Below are positions 13,401 through 28,400 of a stretch of DNA of 64,000 nt, in pieces. A program made the position numbers and the translations under genes. The stretch spans positions 237,909 through 301,908 of the forward strand of contig CAYVYN010000004.1 in assembly GCA_964455905.1 (NCBI GenBank), in the 5' to 3' direction. Under the pieces are notes generated by a model, which searched no databases, was not told the origin of the DNA, and was given only the letters and a program-made list of their open reading frames with translations. Within the stretch, counting starts at the first letter, position 1. Every line of letters starts with the position of its first letter. The DNA is from CAIJXB01 sp964455905. Its GTDB lineage: Bacteria > Chlamydiota > Chlamydiia > Chlamydiales > Rhabdochlamydiaceae.

Positions 13401-16400
13401 AGCAGAATTTACTGTGAATGTTCCATTAGAAGTTGTGGTATAGTTTCCATTTAAACTGACAACATTTGTAGATCCCCCGCCGCCTGAATACGTTTGGTTT
13501 AGCGTTGTCCGTACACTTACAAAAGAAGCCGTTCCACCTGCTGTTGTAGAGATAGATTTAACAGCAGTCGTTCCGCCGACAGCACCAGATAAAGTGATGC
13601 CTCCTCCTGTTCCTGCTGTTATAATAAAGTCCGTAGAGCCCGCTGTATTATCTTCAACAGTCCCTGTTATCGAGACCGAAGCTCCAGTTGGCACTACTCC
13701 TCCATTTGTAGTATCTAATGTAATACTTGAAGGAGATCCTGCTGTTCCTAAAATTACGCTATCGCTAATTGTAATAGTAGTCCCTGCCGTCACGATATTT
13801 GCATTTAATGTTGTGGTAGCACCAGGACCGTCGATTAAAATGCTTGCATTATCGCTACAAGTGATTTGTCCATTTACTACAATTGTTCCTCCTGCAGCGG
13901 GCGATTGAATGGTCACTGGATCTGTAAATGTAATCCCACTAGTTCCTATTGTAATTGCTCCATTTCCAGTGGTAGCACGTCCAATGGATATCCCTGTAAA
14001 GCCATCTTGTAGTAGAGCGATCGTAGCCACAGGTAATGAGTAGCTTCCAGCTCCATTTCCAATGCCAATACTTGTATTTGTTGTTGTTGGTTGTAACAAG
14101 ATCGTTGAGCTACCATAGATATTTCCACTTAAAGAAATCGTGTTGCTTGTAAAAGATAACGCCCCCATCTTTACTCCACTACTACCTACTGTAGAAGAAA
14201 GCGTGAGACCGCCTGTTCCGGCATTAATAGTTAAAGCTTGCACCCCTGTCGTTGTTCCTGTAATAGCTTGTCCAAGAGATATGTTCCCATTACTTGTAGC
14301 ACTTGTAAGTGTCGCTACGCTTGCTCCTGTTAAATTGATTCCACCTGAGCCTGTTTGTGAGATACCTCCCGGCGCTGTGATTGTAACGGCTCCAATTGTC
14401 CAGGTGCCAGAATTTACCATTGTCAATGCTTTCGTAGATCCAAGAGTGACATTCCCTCCGAGATTTACTGTCGAACCTGTAATAGAAAGTGTTCCAAGGG
14501 CTGTTGTACCACCTAGGGCTGTTAGAGAGATAGCGCCTGTTCCAGCTGAAATTGTTAAAGCCTGGGCTCCTGAGGTAGTTGCATTAATTGCTCTTGCAAA
14601 AGTAACAGCGCTATCTGTTGTTGCAAGTGTTACATCACCTGAAAGAGTAATCAAACCACTAGTGCCTCCATTTTGCGTAATCCCGCCTGGCGCTGTAATC
14701 GTTGCAGCTCCAATTGTCCACACACCAGAGTTTGTCACTGTTAACGTTTTTGTAGCAGCTAAAGTAACTGTTCCTCCTAAATTAACAGTAGTACCTGTTA
14801 CTGCAACAGTCCCTAAAGCAGTCCCTGTTCCAAGACTTCCTAAGGAAATAGCGCCTCCAGATGCATTGATAGTTAAATTATTAGTGCCGTTAATTGCTCT
14901 TGCAATAGTTACAGGACCATTTGTTGTAGAAAATACAACATCTCCCGTAAGGGTAATTAAGCCGCTAACGCCTCCATTTTGGGTGATCCCTGAGGGGGCT
15001 GTAATCGTGACACCACCAATTGTCCATACGCCAGAATTTGTCACCGTTAACGTTTTTGCTGCAGCTAAAGTAACTGTCCCTCCAAGATTGACTGTTGATC
15101 CTGTGATAGCAACAGTCCCCAAGGCTGTTGTTGTTCCAAGAGAGGCTAAAGATATAGCTCCTGTTCCCGCCGTAATCGTAAAGTTATTACCGCCATTAAT
15201 TGCTGTATTAAAAGTGACTCCACTATTTGTCGTAGCTAATATAGCTGCTCCTGAAAGTGTCGTTGTGCTAGAGCCGTTTTGCGTGATGCCGCCTGGCGCT
15301 GTAATCGTTGCAGCTCCAATTGTCCATACGCCAGAGTTTGTCACCGTTAAAGTTTTTGTTGCAGCTAGGGTAACTGTTCCGCCTAAGTTCACAGTAGATC
15401 CTGTGACGGCTAAATTTCCAAGTGCTGTGCCCGTTCCAAGGGCCGCTAAAGAAACAGCCCCAGTTCCAGCTGTTATCGTTAAAGCGCCAGATCCGTTAAT
15501 CGCTCTTGCAAAAGTAACACCAGTATCTGTTGTTGCAAATGTTACATCACCAGATAAAGTAGTTAGACCGCTGGCTCCTCCATTTTGTGTAATCCCGCCT
15601 GGAGCTGTAATCGTTGCAGCACCAATTGTCCATACGCCAGAGTTTGTCACCGTTAAGGTTTTTGTTGCAGCAAGCGTAACTGCCCCACCAAGATTCACAG
15701 TAGATCCTGTTACTGCTAAATTTCCAAGTGCAGTATCTACTCCAATACCGCCTAAAGAAACAGCCCCAGTTCCAGCTGTTATCGTTAAAGCGCCAGATCC
15801 GTTTATAGCACTTGCAACAGTTACTCCAGCATTTGTTGTAGCAAACGTCGCATCCCCAGAAAGAGTCACAGTAGAACTACCATTTTGTGTAATTCCTCCA
15901 GGAGCTGTGATCGTAACGGCTCCAATTGTCCAAATGCCTGAATTAGTAACCGTTAAGGTTTTAGTAGCAGCTAGGGTGACTACCCCCCCTAGATTCACTG
16001 TTGAACCTGTTATGGCAGTGCTGCCTACAGCTGTTGTAGCACCTATAGTAGCTAATGAAACAGCCCCAGTTCCTGCATTTACTGTAAATGCAAAGTTCCC
16101 ACCTACTCCTCCACCTACTGTAATAGCATTACCACCTCCCGAAGAAGAATTAAGACTTAACGTTCCAGCAAGCGTGATAGCTCCAGTTGTTTGAATAGTG
16201 CCACTGCTTGTTGTAAGAGAAGCATTTGCTGTAACACTTAAAACACCGACAGTGATAGAAGAAGCAGCGGTAGACACTGCAACTGTTCCTCCTATATTTG
16301 TGGTGGAGGCTAGGTGCGTATCTAATGTATTTGTAAATGTTGTACTAGAACCTGCTACAGTTCCTAAGGTAAGAGTTCCCGTATTCCCAAAAGAAGTTGT

Positions 16401-19400
16401 GCCTGTAATCGTAGACCCTTGAGCTCCTGCATCATTAAACGCAATATTCACAGCGCCTGTTGTAGTTACATTAGAAGCTAAAATCCTACCCCCTATTGTG
16501 CTAGCAGAACCAAAAGAAGCATTGAATCCTGCCATATTAAGGCCACCTGTCGTAGTCATCGCTGGGAAGACGATAGGGCTTGTTGCTGTAGAAGAAATGA
16601 TTAAGGAGTCTGCTGTGTTAGCAGTTCCAAGGCTTGTTATAGCCCCCGCTAATGTCAAGGTCCCAGTTGTTCCAGCTTTTAATGTAAGATTATGAGCTCC
16701 GGTAATTGTGGCACCACTATTTGAAAAACTAATGTTAGCGCCGCCAGCAGCGCCGCCAGCATTTGTCGTATCTAACGTCATATCAACGGCGACTGTTACA
16801 GCTCCACTTGTCATAGTAATAGACCCTTGGGTCGAAGTAATATTACCTCCTAAACTGATTGTTGGAGTTGTTCCAACACCAGTGTAAAGAACGCCAACGC
16901 CACCGCTTGCAGTCACTTTAACAGTGCTTGACTGAGTAATTATATTAGCTGTCGCAGTTAAAGAAGTAAGAGCGGCAGATCCTCCTATAGCTCCAGTAAA
17001 TAAAGCTCTCCCACCCGTTCCTGCATTAACTATAAGATCACTTGCTCCATTAATCGTTGTGGGAAACGAGATGTTAGCTCCAGCAGCTACTCCTGCATTA
17101 TTTGTAGAGTCAATAGTAGTATTGCCATCTAAAACAAGAGCTGTCATAGAAATAGTCTGTCCAATGGATCGGACAGCCCCCATCGTATGGACGGTAGAAG
17201 CCGAATTGGCTGCTACAGCGTTTGTAAAGGTCATGATAGAACCTGATGCACTACCAAATGTCAGTATTCCCGTATTGCCAAAAGATGTCGTTCCTGTAAT
17301 CGCAGATCCCTGCGCTCCTGCGTCATTAAACGCCACATTCACAGCACCTGTTGTAGTTACATTCGCAGCTAAAATTCTTCCTCCTATCGTAGTCGTCGAG
17401 CCAAAAGACCCATTAAACCCAGCCATATTCAGTCCCCCAGCCGTGCTTATTGCTGGAAATGCTATAGAAGAGCTTGCGGACATAGAAGAAATAGTTAAAG
17501 AATCTGCTGTGTTAACTGTTCCAATGTTGGTAATAGCTCCAGCTAATGTTACGGTACCAGTTGTTCCGGCTTTTAAAGTAAGATTATGAGCTCCTGTAAT
17601 TGTTGCTGCGCTATTTGAAAAACTAATGATAGCTCCTGCTGCAGAGCCTCCTGCATTGGTCGTATCTAATGTAACATCGGCGCCTAAAGTAACAGCGCCG
17701 CCTGTCATCGTAATAGAACCTAGAGTCGAAGTAATATTCCCCCCAAGGCTGATTGTAGGAGTTACTCCAACACCAGTGTAAAGAACTCCAACACCAGCAT
17801 TTGCAGTCACCTTAACAGTGCTTGACTGCGTGATCACGTTTGCTGTTGTAGTTAACGAAGTAGGAGCTGTAGAGCCTCCTACTGCCCCTGCAAAAGAAGC
17901 TATACCACTTGTTCCTGCATTAACTGTAAAAGAACCTGACCCATTAACAGTGCTAGAGAAGCTGATATTTCCACCAGAAGCTACCCCCCCATTATTCGTA
18001 GCATCTATTATAGTGGAAGCATCTAAAACAAGTGTTGTCATAGAGATCGCTTGTCCAATAGCTCGAACTGCGCCAGCAGTATGAACAGAAGAAGCTGAAT
18101 TAGCTGTAACTGCATTTGTAAATGTAATAAGAGATCCTGATGCGCTACCAAACGTAAGGGTACCTGTATTTCCAAAAGAGGTGGTTCCTGTGACAGTACT
18201 TCCCTGGAGTCCTGCATCGTTAAATGCTATATTCACAGCGCCAGTTGTTGTCACATCTGAAGCTAGGATCCTTCCTCCTATGGTTGTTGTAGAGCCAAAA
18301 GAAGCTCCAATTCCTACCATATTTAATCCACCCACAGTGGTTGTTGCAGGAAAAACAACGGGATTTGTCGCTGTGGAAGATATCGTAAGAGAATCTGTTG
18401 TATTTAAAACTCCAATATTGATAGTGCCAGCTAAAGTAAGAGTTCCAAGTGTACCTGCTTTTAAGATAAGATTATGGGCTCCTGTAATTGTCGCTGCGCT
18501 ATTAGAGAATCTGATGTTAGCTCCAGCACTGGAGGCTCCTGCATTTGTTGTATCCAACGTAATATCAGTCCCTAAAGAAACAGCTCCGCTTGTCATGGTG
18601 ATCGATCCTAAAGCTGTTGTGATATTTCCCCCAAGGCTGATTGTAGGAGTTGTTCCTACTCCTGTATAAAGAAGGCCCACCCCTGCATTTGTCGTAGCAG
18701 CTACCGTACTTGACTGGGTAATAACGTTTGCTGTCGCAGTCAAAGAAGTAACACGTGTAGAGCCTCCAACTGCTGCTGTAAAACGAGCCGTCCCTGCTGT
18801 CCCAGCGTTTACTGTAAGGCTGTTAGATCCATCGATGGTAGAAAGGAAAGTAATGTTCGCCCCGGCTGTTGAGCCTCCATTATTCGTTGAGTCAACTGTA
18901 GTATTGGCATCTAAAACAAGAGGCCCAGTAGAAATCGTTTGTCCTATAGTGCGGACAGCACCTCCTGTATGCACAGTAGAAGCCGATAAAGCTGAAAGAG
19001 CGCTCGTAAACGTAATAACAGAACCTGATACGCTTCCTAAAGTAAGGGTACCCGTATTCCCAAAAGAAGTAGTCCCTGTGATAGCACTACCTTGAGCCCC
19101 CCCATCGCTAAAAGCAACATTTACAGCGCCAATTGTCGTAACATTCCCTGCTAAAACTCTTCCTCCTATGCTTGTTGCTGTGCTAAAAGAGGCGTTAAAT
19201 CCGGCCATACTAAGGCCCCCTACCGTAGTTGTCGCAGGGAAAAGGACGGGGTTAGTCAATGTTGAAACAATAGTAAGAGAATCGTTAGTATTTAGATCAC
19301 CTAAACTCGTAATTGCACCTGCTAAAGCGATTGTCCCAGCGCTTCCTGCTCTAAGGGTTAAATTATGTGCACCTGAAATTGTTACTCCACTATCAAAAAA

Positions 19401-22400
19401 ACTAATATTAGCGCCGGCTGCAGAAGCTCCTCCATTGGTTGTATCTAAAGTAACATTAGATCCAAGCGTTACAGCGCCAGCAACTAGTTTAATATAACCA
19501 CTTGTTGTAGTGATATTTCCACCTAAGGTGATTGAAGGAGATGTTCCCTCTCCTGTATAAAGGATACCAAGCCCCGCAATCGATGTTACTTTTACAGTGC
19601 TAGACTGATTAATCACATTCCCTGTAACAGTCAAAGATTTAAGTGCAGTACTGCCTCCAACTGCGCCGACAAAATGGACCGTACCACTTGTTCCCGCTGT
19701 TATAGTAAGTGACTGCGCTCCATTAATTGTAGAGTTAAAAGTGATGTCTCCACCTGTAGGATTTGCCGCATTATTTGTAGAATCAACTGTAACATCTCCG
19801 TCTAAAATAAGAGTTGTCATAGAGATCGATTGCCCCTTAGAGCGAAGAGATCCTAAAATATGTACGGATGAAGCTGAATTAGCCGATACAGAATTAGTAA
19901 ATGTTATACTAGAACCCGCAGCAGCTCCAAATGTCAAAGTACCTGTATTTCCTAAAGAAGTCGTTCCCGTGATTGCACTACCTAACGACCTAACATCATT
20001 AAATGCGATATTGACAGCGCCGGCTGTTGTTAAATTAGCGGCTAAAATCCTTCCCCCTATCGTGGTAGTCGATCCAAAGGAAGCATTAAATCCCGCCATG
20101 TTTAAGCCCCCTGTTAAAGTCGTAGCTGGGAAAGTGACTAAAGATCCTGTGGAGAGAATAATCAAAGAATCTACATTATTAGCAGAGCCTAAATTCGTAA
20201 TAGCTCCAGCTAGCGTAATACTACCAGAGGTTCCTGCTTGGAGAGTTAGATCATAAAGGCCTGTAATTGTAGATAAGCTATTAGAAAAGCTGATATTAGC
20301 ACCGGCTGCAGAAGCTCCGCCATTAGTTGTATCTAACATAAGAGCAGAACTCAAAGACACGCCCACATTTGTAATAGTAATAGACCCCAGTGCTGTTGTA
20401 ATATTTCCAGCTATACTAATTGTTGGAAGGCTCCCTACTCCTGTATAAAGAACGCCCACGCCTGCATTTTGTGTTGTTTTCACCGTACTAGACTGGGTAA
20501 TCACGTTTCCTGTAACAGTAAGAGAAACCACTGGTGTTATGGTCCCTATAGCGCCTGAAAACAGTGCTGTCCCGCCTGTACCTGCTTTAACAGTTAGTCC
20601 GTAAGCTCCATTGATTGTATTTGCAAAGGTAACATTTGCACCCGCTGCGGACCCACCTGCATTCGTAGTATCTACCGTAACGTCAGCAATTAACGTAATT
20701 GGTCCGCCTGTAAAAGTAACAGACCCTAAGGTCGTTGTAAGGTTACCCCCTAAACTAATTGAAGGACTTGTTCCAACGCCAGTATAAACAGCACCTACGC
20801 CAAGAGTTGCTGTTGTTTTTACAGTACTTGACTGAGTAATCGTGTTTCCAGTAAGCCTTAAAGAAGCCACTGGTGTAGAGCCTCCTATTGCTCCTGATAA
20901 TAATACTGTCCCTGTTGTCCCCGCGTTTATAGTAATTGACTGTGTTCCATTGATCGTCGAACCAAACGTAATGTTTGCGCCAGTTGCTGTATTTACGTTA
21001 CTATTTGCTATTAAACTACCAGATAAAGTAGTTGCTCCCGTAACTTGTATCACACCTGCATTTGTATTTAATACTCCAGAAGCAGGGACTATAAGAGCTG
21101 CTATCGTAATTGGCGCTGCAGCAGTGAGAGTCCTTAAAGTTCCTGTGAGACCTGTTGCACCAGCTGAAGTATTAATGCCGTTGGTAAAAGTATTCGTATT
21201 GATATTACCAAACGAGACGCCCCCCGTATTTAAAAAAGTAGTAGCAGTGGAGACACTACTTCCCCCATTAAAAGTAACGCTGTATCCGATGTTTGCAGTC
21301 ACAAGAGTCGTGATTGTCGCAGCGCCACTAAAGAGTATAGAGCTTGTTGTATTTGTAAGTGTTACTGTTGAAACATTGGTTATTCCTACGATATTAGTGC
21401 TTCCACTATTTGTTAGATTAAATGTAGTAGCTGTCAAGCTTGAACTAAAGGTGACAGTGCCTCCTGTTCCCCCGTTTACTGTTAACGTTCTAGTCCCTGA
21501 TTGAGTAATGGCTCCGCCGACAGTGATATTGGCTCCTGTAGCAGCCCCTGATGTAGTATCCCATAAAACATTGTCTGTTAAAGTTACTGTATTAGCTATA
21601 CTAATAGAATCACCGGTAGTAACTATATCACCGCCTGTTACAATACCTCCTATTCCTGTTTGGGTAAATGCTCCATCTAAGGAAAGGTCTGCTGCAGAAG
21701 CAAAGGTAGCTGTTCCACTATTTGTAATAGTAAACACCCCTGCATTTGTTGTTACAACGCTTGCATTAAAGTTAAAAGATCTACCTGCAACATTGACCCC
21801 ACCTGCAGCTGTTGTATTGATGGCTCCGTTGAAGGTAGAAGTACCTTGCCCAGCAGTTTGGACAAGTGTTCCGACATTAATAGCCACTGCACTGACATTA
21901 TTTGCGTTTGTAACTGTCAACCCTGCTGGAGCAGATGAGCCCCCGACAGCAGATTGTAAATCAATATTTCCAACGCTTCCTGCATTAAGAACTAGGGTGC
22001 TGGGAGTTCCTGTATCATTGATTGTTCCAACGATTACGATATTAGCGCCTGTTGAAACCCCACTTGTTGTGTCTAACGTAATAGAGGCCGCTGAACCTAA
22101 GAGCACGCTATCGTTGATTGTAATAGTATTACCTGCAGTAGTAATTCCTGCATTGAGGGTCGTTGTAGCTCCAGATCCATCTAAATAAATAGAAGCATTA
22201 TCTGTTCCTATTAAAGTACCATTGATTGTAATAGAACCCCCTGCTGGTGTTCTATAAAAAAGAGGATCTTTAAAAGTAGCCGTATTACTTGTAATAACGT
22301 GAGCTCCTGTAGTCGGAGTTCCAATTACAATAGAAGAAAATCCATTTGCTAAAGCGTTTACATCAGCTGTTGTAATCTGCATATCTCCAACAGCACCACC

Positions 22401-25400
22401 TACCCCAATTGAAGTGGTTGGGCTGGCAGGTCTTAGCACAAGCGTCTGCGTCCCTAAAACAGAATTCACGCCCCCATCAAAAAACAACCCATTACCGATT
22501 AGCTCTAGGTTTTGAGCGCCCACATCTACTGTTTGACTAAATGTGATATCACTTGTTCCCACATTAATTAGAGTATCTCCGTCTATAATTACTGTTCCAG
22601 CTATCGTAAATGCAGCATTTGTTGTCGTATACGTGCCGTTAACAACAACTGAACCATCCCCATAGTTTTGTTCTCCAATTGTATTTACACCTATCATAGT
22701 ACAAGTACCACCAGCATCTGTGACAAGGCTTCCTAGAGGTGTTATGCCTCCAATAACACCACTAAATCTAAGATCTGCTGTACTATTTACCGTTAAATTG
22801 TAATTAGTGCCTGTATTAGAGTTTATGATACCACCAAAACTAACAAAGCCACCCTCAGCGTTAATGGTCGTATCTCCAACAAGAATTACGTTATTATTAA
22901 TAATATATGGAGAACCTCCTGTATTAATAACTCCAGAAAGCGTTATGGTATTACAATCTGTATAAGACGTGGAAGAAGCAGCAACAGTTCCTTTAGTAAT
23001 ACTAACGCCTGAAATTGCTACAGTACCTAAAGAAGTGCCTGTTCCAATATTTTGGACAGTAACAGAGCCTCCTGGACAAGCATTCAAAACTAAACTTTGT
23101 ACCCCTGCTGAAGTAGCGTTAATGTCTGCTAAAGAAACAATGTTTCCTCCATCAGACACCATAGAAGTAATCCCCGGCCCGGTTAGAGTAATCGCATTTG
23201 TAAAGCTGATATTCGCAGGAGAAGTCATCCTGATATAGGCAGCAGTAGAGATACTCCCTCCTCCACTTTGCGTAAAGGCTCCCCCTAAAGTGACTACGAT
23301 TTCCCCAAAAGTAGCAAGACCACTATTAACTAGTGTAAATGGCCCTAGCGCAGTCATTCTATTGTTGAAGGCAAAGATGGACCCTGCAAAGCTAATCCCA
23401 CTACCCCCAGATGAGTTAACAGATCCAGTTACAGTCGTAGTTCCTAACCCTGCCGATTGCGTTAAATTCGTTAAAGTAAGCTCATCACTGAAAGTAACGT
23501 TTGCTCCAGTGACAACAGTTAGACTTCCAAAACGCTCATTTCCTCCTACGACTCCGGATAGTAAAATATTTCCAGCAGTACCTGCTGCTAAAGATAGATC
23601 ATACATACCTGATATCGTTGAGGTAAATGTAATGTCTCCACCTGTTCCTGAAGTAGCGCTGTTGAGTGTCAAACTCCCTAAGTAAAGGTTTGCAACCCCA
23701 ATACTTATATTCCCACTATTGGTGTTTAAAAAAGAATTTCCATATACGGTCAAAGACCCTATAGTCATAGTTTGAGAAACTCCTGAAACAGTGACTGTTC
23801 CAGAAAGACTAGTCCCCCCTGCTGTTGTGTTAACACCGCCTACGAAAGTATTTGTGTTTCCTCCAGAAAATGTGACTCCCCCTGTATTTAAGAACGTTGT
23901 CGAGTTAGTGACTGTTCCGCCTCCGTTAAAATATATGGCATAGGATTGAGCTGTTGTCACTAGCGAAGTAATTGAAATAGACGCTTGAAATGTGACTGTC
24001 GTTGCTGCACTTGTTAAAGTAAGAGTTGGAATAGTAAGAGCGCCATTAAATGTAGCACTATAACTATTTGTGAGAGTAAGAGCGTTGATGTTTACACTAC
24101 TTGAAAACGTAACAGTCCCACCTGTTCCACCCTTAACGACTAAAGTATTTGTTCCAGATTGCGTCACAGCGCCTGAAATCAGAATAAAAGCACCCGCAGT
24201 ATTACCTCCAGATGTAGTATCTAGCGTAACTATTGGAGATGAACCTAAAATCACACTATCGCTAATAGTGATTGAGTTCCCTGTTGTGACAATGTCTGCA
24301 TTGAGGGTCGTCGTCGCTCCGGGGCCATCTAAATAAATACTTGCATTGTCACTACCTGTAATTTGCCCGTTCACTGTAATAGAGCCCCCTGTACTAGGAC
24401 TTTGAATAATAACAGGGTCCGTAAAAGTAATTGTCCCTATTGTTACAGCGCCAGTTCCAGATGGGTGCCCAATAGTAATTGAGGTAAAGCCGTTTTGCAA
24501 ATAGCCAATATCTGTAACAGAAAGGCTATAGCCTGAAGAGCCGTTGTTAATGTTTACAGCAGTAGAAGCTGTTGTCGGCCTGAGGAGAATTGTAGAAGAA
24601 CCGAAAATATTTCCTCCTAAAGAGATGCTATCACTTACAAAAGAAATAACTCCAAGCCTTGTTCCACTGGTACCTACTGTACTTCCCAAAGAAATGCTAC
24701 CTGTCCCTGCTAGAATAGACAAATCTGAGGCTCCCGTGATGGCACTTGCAATAGAAATATTTCCATTGCTTATAGCACTTGACAAACTGACGTTGCCACC
24801 TAACGATATACTTCCAGCTCCTGTCTGCGTAATGCCTCCTGGAGCGGTAATTGCACCTGTTACAGTCCATACTCCTGAGTTCGTGACTGTAAGAACTTTT
24901 CCAGTTCCAAGAGTGCTATTATTGCCTATAGTGATAGCGGCACCTGTTAAAGTAAGGTTGCCTATAGCAGTACTATTTCCTACCTGGGTTATATTGATAG
25001 CTCCACTTCCTGAGTTAACGGTAACATCAAATGCTCCATTAAGACTTCCACCAATACTAATAGCAGCGCCGCCGCCACTTGAGGAATTTAGTGTTAAAGC
25101 AGCTCCTAGAGTAATTGCTCCTGTTGTGATTGCTCCTGAGCTTGTAATCAAAGAAGCGGGTCCTGCTGTCACTGTCACAGTGCCCATTGTGATCGTATTT
25201 GTTGCTGTAGAGACGGTAATTGTTCCTGCAATATTTGTCGTAGAAGCAGCTGTTGAATTCAAGGTAGAAGCGAACGTGATACTGGACCCTGAAGCACTTC
25301 CTAAAGTAAGGCTACCTGTATTTGCAAAGGTTGCAGCACCTGTAATGGTACTACCAGCAGCGCCTCCGTCATTAAACGCTACGTTAACCGCTCCAGTTGT

Positions 25401-28400
25401 ATTTACAGCAGCTGCTAATATTCTTCCTCCAATTGTAGTTGTGCCATCAAACTTTACATTTATACCTGCCGCATTCAACCCCCCTGTAGTGACAAAAGAA
25501 GAAAAAAATTCTACAGGACTCGATGATGTGGAAGTGATGACTAAAGAATCGTTTGCTGCCAGATCGCCTAAGGAAGAAATAGCTCCTCCAAAAGTTAAAG
25601 TTCCAGTACCTGCCACCAAAGTAAGATTGTGGGCTCCCGAGATCGAGCTCGTAAAAGAAATATTCCCATTATTACTTGTCACTGTAATATCATTTCCAAT
25701 AATCACAGGACCCGTATAGGCTACAGCATGTAGATTATAGGTAGATCCGTTGAGTGTAATGCCTGTTGTTGAAGAAAGGCTAGTAAATCCACTCACGCCA
25801 GAAGATGCTCCGCCGATACCAACTAGACTAGCCCCCCCATTAGCAGTGATACTTAAGGCTGCAAGCGGGGTTACCCCTCCCAAAATACCATTCATGGTAA
25901 CAATCCCTGTTCCTGCCGATAAGGTAAGGCTATACGCTCCATCAACCGTTGCATTCGCTGCGAAGGTAATGTTTTTATTAGCATTCGAAGAGTTAACGGT
26001 TAGATTCCCCCCTAAATTTGCTGGATGCGTTCCATCTCCAAATGTCACAGCACTTCCTAAAATAATCAGGGTATTAGACCCCGAACTAAAAGAGCCTCCG
26101 TTACCTCCAAAATTAATAGCGCCTGCAGAGTTTATTGTGATAGAACCAAACGTTACTAGACCACTATTTGTAACGGTGACAGTACCGCCTGTTGCTGTCG
26201 TAATATTTCCATTTAGATTTGCATCACCCGATGTAATTGCTAAATTATGAAAGGCGGTTGTTCCTCCTAAGGCCCCTAAAGTAACAGCCCCTACACCACT
26301 ATTTATCGTAAGATTTTGCACTCCAGAGCTGGCAGCATTTATCGTCGCTCCATTACTTAGCGCAATTGGATTGCCCCCTGAAGAAAGTGTCAACGTATTG
26401 CTTGCTGCTGTTGTGTTTACTGTTGTCTTACCAACAATAGTAATACCACCTGCTCCACTTGTAGTAATACCGCTCATACCTGTATCAAAAATTGTGCTAC
26501 CTACTCCCGTTGTTGTGGCACTAAATGAAGTAAGAGGAGTGTTTGAGCCAAAGGGAGCCCCTAAAGTAATCGTACCTGTACCAGATGATAAAGTAAGCGC
26601 ATATGCCCCATCGACCGTCGCACCAGAGGCAAATGTAATGTTTTTATTCGATCCAAAAGAGTCAACAGTAAGATTACCTCCTAGATTTGTTGCATGCGTA
26701 CCATCTCCAAATGTCACAGCGCTCCCAGCGATGATCAGAATATTTGACCCCGAGGTAAATGCCCCCCCGTTACCTCCAAAGGTAATAGCTCCAGCAGAAT
26801 TGACGGTAATAGCTCCAAAAGTAAGAAGGCCACTATTTGTGACAGTAACAGTTCCTCCTGTTCCTGTCGTAATGCTACCATTTAAATTTGTGATACCTGA
26901 AGTAATAGACACATTATGTAAACTAGTGATCAACCCAAGAGATCCAAGGGTCACTGTCCCTGCCCCTGCTGCAATAGTTAGATTTTGTGCCCCTGCCGAA
27001 GAACCATCTAAATTTGAATTATTGCTTAAGGTAATAGGATTTCCACCTGAAGTAAAGGTGATACTATTACTAATCGTGCTTAATCCCGTGACAACAATTC
27101 CACTTAGACCTGTTGTTGTCACTGCAGTCACTCCGGAAGCAAAAATAGTTTTTCCTGCACCCGTTGTCGTAGTGCTTAAAGATGTAATCGGGGTCGATGA
27201 TCCAATATTTCCACCGAAGGTAATACTTCCTGTTCCCGCTGTTAAAGTAACTACATAAGCCCCATCAATTGCAGCATTAGACGCAAATATAATACTTTTA
27301 TTAGTAGAAGAAGAGTCAACTGTTAAATCTCCTCCAAGTCCTATTGCATGAGTTCCATCTCCAAATGTGACATTGCTTCCTGCTATAGTCAGTGTATTAC
27401 TTCCCGTCGTAAATGTCCCTCCATTACCTCCTAAGGTAATCGCTCCAGCTGCGTTGATCGTGATATTGCCAAAGGTGACAAGACCACTATTTGTAACCGT
27501 AACAGTACCCCCTGTTCCTGTCGTAATGCTACCATTTAAATTTGCAGCACCAGAGGTAATAGAAACATTATGTAAACTAGTGGTTCCACCTAGGGTATTT
27601 AACGTAACCGTTCCATCTCCAGCGTTTACCGTAAGGTTTTGTGCTCCAGCAGAAGTTCCATCTACTGTAGATCCGCTACTTAAGCTAATAGGATTGCCTC
27701 CAGAACTAAAGCTTGCAGCTCCACTTAAAGTACTTTTTCCTGTGACAGTAATTCCACTTGCTCCATTTGTTGTAATAGAAGAAGCAAATACACTGCTTCC
27801 AGCGCCTGTTGTTGTCACAGCAAAAGAAGCAAGCGGCGTTGATGCCCCCATCGTCGAATTGCACGTAACAGTTCCTGTTCCCGCTGTTAAAGTAAGAGCG
27901 TAGGTACCATTTAACGCAGAATTTGCAGCAAAAGTTATATTTTTATTAGCAGCAGAAGAATCAACAGTAAGATCGCCTCCAAGGCTAATAGCATTTGTTC
28001 CATTACCAAATGTGACATCACTTCCTGCGATCGTAAGAGTATTTACCCCAGAGCTAAAAGAGCCTCCATTACCTCCTAAGGTAATGGCCCCTGCTGAGTT
28101 AATCGTAATTGCTCCAAAAGTGACAAGATCTGTATTACTAATAGTAACCGTTCCACCTGTTCCTGTAGTAATATTGTTACTTAAAGTAGCTGTCCCTAAT
28201 GTAATAGAGACATTATGTAAACTAGTGGTTCCACCAAGTGTTCCCAAGGTTACAGAGCCAGATCCGGCATTGACTGTAAGATTTTGCACTCCAGCAGAAG
28301 TACCATCTACTGTAGATCCACTACTTAAGCTAATAGGATTGCCTCCAGAACTAAAGCTTGCAGCTCCACTTAAAGTACTTTTTCCTGTGACAGTAATTCC